DNA of 11,791 nucleotides from Gammaproteobacteria bacterium (GTDB lineage: Bacteria; Pseudomonadota; Gammaproteobacteria; Xanthomonadales; Wenzhouxiangellaceae): the NCBI GenBank assembly GCA_003561495.1, contig PWWM01000126.1, forward strand, positions 1-11,791, read 5' to 3'. The position numbers and the translations under genes are program-made. Positions 6,373 through 11,791 of this stretch are shown here, piece after piece. Positions within the stretch are counted from its first letter, which is position 1, and each line of letters opens with the position of its first letter. Under the pieces are notes generated by a model. It ran no database searches and was not told the DNA's origin. It worked only from the letters and a program-made list of their open reading frames with translations.

Positions 6373-7182
6373 ATGTCGAATTCTCAAAACGTTTCCCGTT
6401 GTGTGCGCCTGTTCCTGATCAGCCTGTTGGCTGTCGCCCTGATGGCTGGTTGTGGGCGCGAGCGGGTGGACGAGGAAACCGCTCCCGAGGAGCTGTACCT
6501 GAAGGCCCAATCGGCCCTGCAAGCCCGCAATTACGACCGTGCAATCGCTCTGTATCGAGACCTGACGGTTCGCTACCCTTTCGGTCGCCATGCCGAACAG
6601 GCCATGCTGGACATGGCTTATGCGCAGCATCGCGCACGTCGCCCGGAAGCGGCGCTGACGACCCTGGATCGATTCATCCGCACCTACCCGACCCATCCCA
6701 ATGTGGACTATGCCTGGTATCTCAAAGGTCTGGTGCATTACGACCAGGCGATGGGTTTTCTGCGCCGGATCATGCCTGGGCAACTCGTCGATCGCGACCA
6801 GGAAAGCGCGCGTCGGTCATTCATGGATTTCCAGGAATTGATTCAGCGTTACCCCGAGAGCCGCTACGTGGCTGATGCCCGTCAGCGCATGGTATTCCTG
6901 CGCAATGCCATGGCCGAGCATGAAATCGTGATCGGCGAGTACTATTACAACCGCCAGGCCTACATCGCCGCACTCAACCGGGCCAAGTACGTGATCGAAC
7001 ACTATCCCGGCGCGCCGGCCAACATTGATGCGCTGGAGCTCATGGAACGCGCCTACCTTCGCCTCGATCTCGATGAATTGGCCAGTGATACCCGCCGAAC
7101 GCTGGAATACAACTATTCCGATGAACTGGCCAGGCGAGCCGAGCAACAGCCAGGTTTTCTGCGTCGACTCTGGCCCTTCTAG
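6373..7182 (+). CDS. bamD: Outer membrane protein assembly factor BamD (lipoprotein)
   Basis: Essential lipoprotein of the BAM complex that inserts beta-barrel proteins in the outer membrane. I chose the ATG at 6373 over the upstream in-frame ATG at 6259 because it places a lipoprotein signal peptide at the N-terminus: hydrophobic LFLISLLAVALMAG followed by lipidated Cys27. The mature protein has the TPR-like repeats of the family: AQSALQARNYDRAIALYRDL (about 45-64) with RYPFGRHAEQAMLDMAY, then TTLDRFIRTYPTHPNVDYAWYLKGL, the inserted MGFLRRIMPGQLVDRD segment, RSFMDFQELIQRYPESRYVADAR, and GEYYYNRQAYIAALNRAKYVIEHYPGAP. At 269 residues it is somewhat longer than the E. coli protein. It diverges from rluD across 160 bp, as in E. 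coli; in that gap I find only a weak AATACT -10-like box (6291-6296) and no convincing Shine-Dalgarno. ispA follows after 36 bp. Confidence 0.95.
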   Translation: MSNSQNVSRCVRLFLISLLAVALMAGCGRERVDEETAPEELYLKAQSALQARNYDRAIALYRDLTVRYPFGRHAEQAMLDMAYAQHRARRPEAALTTLDRFIRTYPTHPNVDYAWYLKGLVHYDQAMGFLRRIMPGQLVDRDQESARRSFMDFQELIQRYPESRYVADARQRMVFLRNAMAEHEIVIGEYYYNRQAYIAALNRAKYVIEHYPGAPANIDALELMERAYLRLDLDELASDTRRTLEYNYSDELARRAEQQPGFLRRLWPF

Positions 7183-7218
7183 CCCGAGCCTCTCGAATCC
7201 GCCGGGAAGCCACCCGCA

Positions 7219-8142
7219 TTGACTGACCATCACCTCCAGCGCATTGCGCGCCACGATCCGGATGAGCAATCCGACCGGCTCGTCGCGCGCGTCAACGATG
7301 CCCTGAAGGCCCGCCTGGAAGGGACACAGGATGAGGCCCGTCGCCTCAGAGAGGCCATGAACTACGTGGTTTTCAATGGCGGCAAGCGCCTCCGACCGCT
7401 GCTGGTTTATGCCGCCGGCCAATGGCTTGACCTGGACGTCGACCAGCTCGACGCGCCGGCCTGTGCGGTCGAGCTGATCCATTGCTATTCCCTGGTACAT
7501 GATGATCTGCCGGCGATGGATGACGATGACTTGCGCAGGGGCCGCCCGACGGCTCACCTGGCATTCGATGAGGCCACCGCCATTCTTGCCGGCGATGCCC
7601 TTCAGGCCAAGGCATTCGAGATTCTCGCCAGTGACGACCGACTCAAGGATCAACCGGGGCCGGCGCTGGAAATGATTGCCGGTCTGGCCAGAGCCTGTGG
7701 CGTGGGCGGCATGGCCGGCGGACAGTCACTGGACTTGCTGATGGAAGGCTCGCAGCCTGACCGCGCTGCCATCGAGCACATGTTTCATTTGAAGACCGGC
7801 GCACTGATCGAGTGCTCGGTCATGATGCCTTGTGCACTCAAACCCGACCTTGATCCCGCCCAGCGCGAGCTGCTGGGCCGTTTCGCCCACAAGATCGGTC
7901 TGGCCTTCCAGATTCGCGATGACTTGCTGGATATCGAAGGTCAGCCCGAAGTCATCGGCAAGGCCACCGGCGCCGACCAGGCCCACCACAAGGCCTCATG
8001 GCCGGGTTTGTATGGTCTGGAGGCGGCCAGCCAGCGTCTTGACGGCCTGGCGGATGAAGCCCTGCGATGCCTGGATCCACTGGAAGGAAACACCACGATG
8101 CTGGCCTGGTTGGGCCGTTGCCTGGTCAAGCGGGATCACTGA
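7219..8142 (+). CDS. ispA: Farnesyl diphosphate synthase (IspA-type polyprenyl synthase)
   Basis: Builds C15 farnesyl diphosphate from IPP and DMAPP/GPP, the precursor of undecaprenyl phosphate and quinone side chains. The 307 residues carry GGKRLRPLLVYAAG (54-67), the first aspartate-rich motif DDLPAMD (95-101) inside LVHDDLPAMDDDDLRRGRP, GGMAGGQSLDL (163-173), LKTGALI (191-197) and the second motif DDLLD (234-238), then GKATGADQAHHKASWPGL. The residues just before the first motif (ELIHCYSLVHDD) are of the short-chain bacterial FPP type; geranylgeranyl synthase is less likely. TTG is the only usual start codon between the bamD stop and the conserved core; GGGAAG lies 9 bases before it. The gene lies 36 bp after bamD, probably co-transcribed, rather than with xseB and dxs as in many relatives. 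Its 3' end overlaps that of queC. Confidence 0.93.
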   Translation: MTDHHLQRIARHDPDEQSDRLVARVNDALKARLEGTQDEARRLREAMNYVVFNGGKRLRPLLVYAAGQWLDLDVDQLDAPACAVELIHCYSLVHDDLPAMDDDDLRRGRPTAHLAFDEATAILAGDALQAKAFEILASDDRLKDQPGPALEMIAGLARACGVGGMAGGQSLDLLMEGSQPDRAAIEHMFHLKTGALIECSVMMPCALKPDLDPAQRELLGRFAHKIGLAFQIRDDLLDIEGQPEVIGKATGADQAHHKASWPGLYGLEAASQRLDGLADEALRCLDPLEGNTTMLAWLGRCLVKRDH

Positions 8143-8807
8143 TCGGCATAACGCGTCGGGTCCGGTTTCCCGGCATCGACAAACCCCTGTCGCCGCAAAC
8201 GACACGAGTCGCATCGACCGCAGGCACGCCCGCGTTCGTCAGCCTGGTAGCAGGAGACGGTCTGACTGTAATCCACACCCAGTGAGACCCCACGTTGAAT
8301 GATCTCGGCCTTGGTCAACGCGATCAGCGGAGTGTGAATGGAAAATCGCTTGCCTTCGTCACCGGCGCGGGTGGCGACCCGGCAAAGATCCTCGAAGGCA
8401 GCAATGAACTGAGGTCGGCAATCCGGGTAGCCCGAATAGTCAACCGCATTGACACCAATGAACAGGTCCAGGGCGTCCAGGGTTTCGGCATAACCCAGCG
8501 CCAGGCTCAGCATCAAGGTGTTTCGGGCCGGCACGTAGGTAACGGGAATCCCCTCGCCCGGCTCGACAGGCACCTCGATATCATCGGTCAGCGCCGAACC
8601 GCCTATGGCGCGCAAATCGACCTGAACGACCCGGTGGGAGCGCGCCCCCAGTGCCGAGCTGATCATCTCGGCCGCGTGCAGTTCGGCCCGGTGGCGCTGT
8701 CCATAGTCAATGGCCAGGCTGTGGCACTCGAATCCCTCCGCCGCGGCACAGGCCAGGACCGTAGCTGAATCCAGCCCGCCGGACAGCAACACGACCGCGC
8801 TGGCCAC
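8136..8807 (-). CDS. queC: 7-cyano-7-deazaguanine synthase QueC
   Basis: ATP-dependent conversion of 7-carboxy-7-deazaguanine to preQ0, the precursor of queuosine in tRNA (and of deazaguanine DNA modifications in some bacteria). The 223-residue protein has the PP-loop SGGLDS (9-14), IDYGQRHR (33-40), TYVPARNTLMLSLALGYAE (90-108), GVNAVDYSGYPDCRP (118-132), TPLIALTKAEI (139-149) and four zinc-ligand cysteines C186, C196, C199 and C202 in SCYQADERGRACGRCDSCR. The start is GTG (8805-8807), preceded by a GAGG-rich stretch. It lies 20 bp after fimV on the same strand, so it is probably co-transcribed with it. No queD, queE or queF is in the window. Length and motifs are complete. The 3' end overlaps ispA by 7 bp in convergent orientation. 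Confidence 0.97.
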   Translation of the reverse strand: MASAVVLLSGGLDSATVLACAAAEGFECHSLAIDYGQRHRAELHAAEMISSALGARSHRVVQVDLRAIGGSALTDDIEVPVEPGEGIPVTYVPARNTLMLSLALGYAETLDALDLFIGVNAVDYSGYPDCRPQFIAAFEDLCRVATRAGDEGKRFSIHTPLIALTKAEIIQRGVSLGVDYSQTVSCYQADERGRACGRCDSCRLRRQGFVDAGKPDPTRYADQ

Positions 8808-8827
8808 CCTCGCACCCTCAACCGTGA

Positions 8828-11026
8828 TCAGCGAAAACTGGCCAGCACATTACGAGCCTGCGCGGCCATGGTCTCGGAACCATCCCGAATGACCTCGGCC
8901 AGCAACTCACGTGCATAGGGCTCGTCACCGCCCTCGGCCGTCAGGCGAGCCAGGTCGATCATGACCTCGGCTTCCTGGTCATCCAGTTCAGGTTCTGTCT
9001 CAGACGTTGAGTGAGCTTGGACTGTTTCATCTTCAGCCGCGGCATCGCCGTCCGGTTCATCGGCCGGATCGACCGGTGGTGCAATCTCTGTGCGCTTGTC
9101 GTCTTCATCATCACCCAGCAATCCGGTCGACTGCAGATCCCTTGCCATGATCTCGTCCAGATCCTCCAGACCCCGGCTGGGACGCTCGGGAACGGGCTCG
9201 TCGGCTTGTTCATCAGCCGGTCCATCCGCCTGAACGACGGTCCGATCGTCTTCGCCGACTACCGTGTCGTCGAAATCGAAATTGGTCAAATCGAATACCG
9301 ACTCATCCTCCGACTCTTCGGTCTGTTGCTTCGGCGGTTCCGGTTCACCGCTCTCGCCGGCCGAGCTGGAGAATTCCGAAAGATCAAACTCCTCGTCGAG
9401 ATCAGCGGACGATTCGACATCTGCGTCATCGCCGGCGGTTGCCTTGTCACTGGATTCTGAAGCATCCTCTTGCACGGCTGCCCCATCGGAATCACGGCGC
9501 AGCTCGGAGGGGGCTTCCGACGCTTCGTCATCAAGCTGCAGCCAATCGAACTCCTGCTCATCCTCATCGGCATCTGCTGCGCTGTGCTCGCGCCGGTCTT
9601 CAGTCCATTCAGCCAGGTCGAATACATCGTCTTCGTCCTCGGCCGGTTCCTTTTCGGGTTCATGCGCTTTCGGCATGGGGTCGGGTTCCGCACCTGACGC
9701 CAGTTCAGAATCATCCAAGCGCTCATCGTCAACCTGCTCGGCCGGATGTGGACCATCGATCACCGCTGTCGGAGCTTCGACATCAGGTTCATCATTCAGG
9801 ACCGATTCCTCGAGGCTCGCCCATGATGAATCATCCTCGTCTTCAGCGGATTTGCGATCCTGACCGGCATCGTCATCAGGCGCTGGTCGGACTTCATCTT
9901 CGCCGGATTCAGAACGATTGCCCGCCATGGCGCCCGCAGTCGACCCTCCACCGGGTGATTGCGGCGGGCTTCCGTCATCACCTGGGGTCGGGTCATCATC
10001 GGGCGGGTAGTCATCAAGCATCGCCGACTCGCGACGGCGCTTGTACAGACCAAGAATCACCAGCACGACCATTAACAGCGCGATAGCGATACCCCCCCAT
10101 ACCCACCACGCCAGGGGATCGGCAGGCTCGGGACCCGGGCCCGGCGTGACCGGTGGCACGGTCTCTTCCGGTGCTTCTTCCTCGACGGCCGGCTCGGCCG
10201 GAACACGGACGGGATCGTCGACCAGGGTCTCATCCGGTCGCTCCGGCTGTGGGTCGGGCTCGGGCAATGGATCGACCCGTTCCTCTGGCGGGTCAGGCAC
10301 GATTTCCGGTGAGGCCGGTTCGGGCTCATCAATCGGGTCGGTGACCGGTTCGGGCTCGGGAACATCGTCAACGATGGCGACCTCAGTATCGCGCTCCGGC
10401 TCCGGTTCGGGAACCACATCCAGCGGTTCAGGAGCCGGATCGGGTTCGACCGGCGCAGGCTCTGGCTCTGGCAATTCCTCGACTGGAGCAATCTCTTGCT
10501 CGGCCTCCGGCGCCGGTTCAGGTTCCAGTGCAACTTCCTCGAGATCGACCAGCGAATCCAGCTCTTGGACTCCCGGCAATGGATCGGTCTCGGCCGTATC
10601 CCGCAGGGACATTCGCTCCTCTCTGGAGAGTTCGGCAAACCAAGCCATTTGCTCGTCCAGCAATTGCTGTGCTTCATCTGCGGGGATGGCCAGCGCTTCC
10701 TCGGTTGTCGGCATTTGCAGAATTGCCCCCTCCCTGAGCAAGTTGACATTGCCGGCGATAAAGGCATCCGGATTGCGCTCGACGATCGCGAGCATGTACT
10801 GCGGGATACTGATGCGTGGTTCTGGGCGGTTATCGTTGGCGATCCGCCACATGGTCTGGTCAGCGGTCACCGGCCCGATTGTGACCGGCGACTCTTCCTC
10901 ACTCTGGGCCAGTACCGGCACGACCAGCACTGCCGCAAACAGCACGACAAGAATCAAGCGGGAACAAGCCCGATTCCGGTGATCCGAATACTGCTGTAAC
11001 GCAACCCTTGCCTTGCAAATAGTCAT
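8828..11026 (-). CDS. fimV: FimV/HubP-family polar landmark protein
   Basis: FimV/HubP proteins sit at the cell pole, bind peptidoglycan and recruit type IV pilus, chemotaxis or chromosome-segregation factors. The order in this 732-residue protein is typical: export signal (about 23-41, ending VLAQ); the FimV N-terminal LysM-like domain (about 48-106: GPVTADQTMWRIA, then YMLAIVERNPDAFIAGNVNLLREGAIL); a periplasmic Pro/Glu-rich spacer (166-303); one transmembrane helix (about 307-327) followed by KRRR; a very acidic, probably disordered cytoplasmic region (336-680); and a short FimV C-terminal domain (about 687-731: MIDLARLTAEGGDEPYARELLAEVI). Within the acidic region FDLAEW, FDWLQL, FDLSEF and FDLTNF recur. 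An AGGTG ribosome-binding site (11035-11039) and a good promoter precede the start. Family membership is secure. The actual partner system is unknown, since no pilus or chemotaxis gene is in the window. Confidence 0.9.
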   Translation of the reverse strand: MTICKARVALQQYSDHRNRACSRLILVVLFAAVLVVPVLAQSEEESPVTIGPVTADQTMWRIANDNRPEPRISIPQYMLAIVERNPDAFIAGNVNLLREGAILQMPTTEEALAIPADEAQQLLDEQMAWFAELSREERMSLRDTAETDPLPGVQELDSLVDLEEVALEPEPAPEAEQEIAPVEELPEPEPAPVEPDPAPEPLDVVPEPEPERDTEVAIVDDVPEPEPVTDPIDEPEPASPEIVPDPPEERVDPLPEPDPQPERPDETLVDDPVRVPAEPAVEEEAPEETVPPVTPGPGPEPADPLAWWVWGGIAIALLMVVLVILGLYKRRRESAMLDDYPPDDDPTPGDDGSPPQSPGGGSTAGAMAGNRSESGEDEVRPAPDDDAGQDRKSAEDEDDSSWASLEESVLNDEPDVEAPTAVIDGPHPAEQVDDERLDDSELASGAEPDPMPKAHEPEKEPAEDEDDVFDLAEWTEDRREHSAADADEDEQEFDWLQLDDEASEAPSELRRDSDGAAVQEDASESSDKATAGDDADVESSADLDEEFDLSEFSSSAGESGEPEPPKQQTEESEDESVFDLTNFDFDDTVVGEDDRTVVQADGPADEQADEPVPERPSRGLEDLDEIMARDLQSTGLLGDDEDDKRTEIAPPVDPADEPDGDAAAEDETVQAHSTSETEPELDDQEAEVMIDLARLTAEGGDEPYARELLAEVIRDGSETMAAQARNVLASFR
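9272..9622 (-). repeat. Recurrent FDLxx(F/W) motifs in the FimV acidic tail (coding)
   Basis: Four hydrophobic islands spaced through otherwise Asp/Glu/Ser-rich sequence: FDLAEW (469-474), FDWLQL (493-498), FDLSEF (547-552) and FDLTNF (578-583, continuing DFDD). Each is preceded by acidic residues. They look like short linear binding motifs repeated for multivalent binding. Confidence 0.6.
10118..10531 (-). repeat. Pro/Glu/Asp-rich low-complexity segment of fimV (coding)
   Basis: Encodes residues 166-303, dominated by short EPEP, EPAP and DPxPEP stretches. At DNA level this gives many imperfect copies of GAGCCCGAACC-like sequence. It probably forms an extended spacer between the peptidoglycan-binding domain and the membrane helix. 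Confidence 0.75.
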
Positions 11027-11034
11027 TCAATGCT

Positions 11035-11039
11035 CACCT
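11035..11039 (-). promoter_or_regulatory. fimV ribosome-binding site
   Basis: AGGTG on the minus strand, eight bases before the ATG at 11024-11026. It supports this start over the next possible methionine codons, which lie inside the conserved FimV N-terminal domain. Confidence 0.6.
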
Positions 11040-11102
11040 GCTTGCTGACGCACCACCCCGGCGGTTCGATCTTGCCTCCCTCTGACCCGGCCCTTGCCCG
11101 GC

Positions 11103-11130
11103 ATTGTACCGCGACACCGCAAAGTCACAA
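11103..11130 (-). promoter_or_regulatory. Predicted sigma-70 promoter of fimV-queC
   Basis: TTGTGA (11125-11130, four of six consensus matches) and TACAAT (11103-11108, five of six), 16 bases apart, lie in the 123-bp gap upstream of fimV. The predicted transcript would have a leader of about 70 bases. The gap holds no recognisable terminator hairpin for the upstream membrane protein gene. Confidence 0.5.
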
Positions 11131-11149
11131 GGTGCATTGGCCTGCAAGC

Positions 11150-11791
11150 TCACCAGCGATGAAATTCGACCTCGCGTTCGCCCGCATGGACTTGCGCGGT
11201 GACTTCGACAAAATGATCCTCCTGCCAGGAAAAGTACCGGGCGCCCGGCAGAGACCAGGTATCGCTGGGCGCTTGCCGGTATCGATAACGCACCCCGCTC
11301 CAGTAGATATCCTCCAGGGGTGTACCGTAAGAGTCGATCAGTGTAGCCGGCAACCCCACGCCTGGAAGGGGCTGATTCTGGGCAGACATGAACAACCAGG
11401 GAGTGCTCTCGGTCATGACGTAGCAGCGCCAGGTCAGCTCATTTTGTGCTCTCGCCTTGACGGTGACATCGGAAAACATCCTGAACCACGGGTGATCATG
11501 CTGGGTATCGAGAAAAACCAGAATGCAGGGCTGCTCATCGAGAATCAATGCACTCATTTGGGCACTGACTTCATCGGCGGTCGCGGTGGCTGCCACGGAC
11601 ATGGTCTTGATCTCGTTGCTGGTCCAGTGCGCAAAACGCTCGGACAAGCCGCGTTGGTCAACGGCCAGCATCATGCCGCCGACCACCAGGCTTGTTGACC
11701 ACAATGATGTCTTGGGCGTGCGTGCCAGCACCATGGCAATGACAACGGCCAGCGACGCCATGGGTAGATAATAAAAGCGCGCAAAGGTGAC
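11150..11791 (-). CDS. Membrane protein of unknown function, C-terminal part (N-terminus beyond the right edge)
   Basis: The frame is open from the window edge (first codon GTC at 11789-11791) to a TGA at 11150-11152, 213 residues. An internal ATG at 11761 is possible but unlikely to be the start, because the frame continues upstream with VTFARFYYLP, which looks like the loop and start of a transmembrane helix. Two hydrophobic segments follow (about residues 10-24 and 31-45), then a soluble domain of about 160 residues with no recognised catalytic motif. The RFYYLP sequence before a helix resembles the R-Y-x-YLP signature found in polytopic glycosyltransferase-like and TPR-linked membrane proteins, so this may be the end of such a protein; this is a guess. 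It lies upstream of fimV on the same strand with a 123-bp gap. Confidence 0.6.
   Translation of the reverse strand, partial: VTFARFYYLPMASLAVVIAMVLARTPKTSLWSTSLVVGGMMLAVDQRGLSERFAHWTSNEIKTMSVAATATADEVSAQMSALILDEQPCILVFLDTQHDHPWFRMFSDVTVKARAQNELTWRCYVMTESTPWLFMSAQNQPLPGVGLPATLIDSYGTPLEDIYWSGVRYRYRQAPSDTWSLPGARYFSWQEDHFVEVTAQVHAGEREVEFHRW

Noticed and set aside
6817..7653. Minus-strand frame of 278 codons across bamD and ispA
   Set aside because: Antisense to two genes with clear motifs; product has no recognisable domain.
9264..9863. Plus-strand Ser-rich frame of 199 codons
   Set aside because: Mirror image of the Asp/Glu/Ser-rich tail of fimV; composition only.
10041..10982. Plus-strand Gly/Ser-rich frame of 313 codons
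   Set aside because: Its low-complexity product is the complement of the Pro/Glu-rich segment of fimV; no ribosome-binding site or independent signal.
11027..11149. Rho-independent terminator from the CCGG-rich stretch before fimV
   Set aside because: The CCCGG copies are direct rather than inverted repeats and no T-run follows.

Overview
The window reads as ordinary chromosome of a high-GC gammaproteobacterium. Supporting this are the pgeF-rluD pair divergent from bamD (the same arrangement as in E. coli), the pyrG-kdsA-eno block known from pseudomonads and xanthomonads, a FimV/HubP-type polar protein, and a Kdo (LPS core) pathway gene. A Xanthomonadales- or Chromatiales-like lineage fits the FimV and the gene order, but the species cannot be named from the sequence alone. 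I see no phage, transposon, CRISPR array, tRNA or rRNA.

Layout. From 6212 down to 1 everything is on the minus strand: rluD (23S rRNA pseudouridine synthase) overlaps pgeF (peptidoglycan editing factor); then a 73-bp gap with a good -10 box; then pyrG (CTP synthase) overlaps kdsA (Kdo-8-phosphate synthase). A 95-bp gap with a heptanucleotide repeat array separates kdsA from eno (enolase). After eno comes a secreted protein of unknown function, cut by the left edge. From 6373 to 8142 the plus strand carries bamD (outer-membrane assembly lipoprotein) and ispA (farnesyl diphosphate synthase). ispA converges on queC (7-deazaguanine synthesis), and their ends overlap by 7 bp. queC lies 20 bp downstream of a fimV/hubP-like gene on the minus strand. 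Upstream of fimV, also on the minus strand, is the C-terminal part of a membrane protein cut by the right edge.

Functions. Several genes serve the envelope: Kdo synthesis, which uses PEP (the product of enolase) and later needs CTP from PyrG for CMP-Kdo; peptidoglycan fidelity (PgeF); OMP insertion (BamD); the isoprenoid precursor of undecaprenyl phosphate and quinones (IspA); and polar organisation (FimV). The rest are translation and RNA modification genes (RluD, QueC).

No clearly new multi-gene system is visible. The points most worth a second look are: (i) a 7-bp tandem array that supplies the last codons and stop of kdsA and, with an inverted copy, can form competing RNA stems before eno; (ii) a KdsA with Asp at the position that is Cys in metal-dependent and Asn in metal-independent enzymes; (iii) fimV paired with queC instead of its common neighbours, with a repeated FDLxxF/W motif in its acidic tail; (iv) a 10-bp palindrome inside the predicted rluD promoter.
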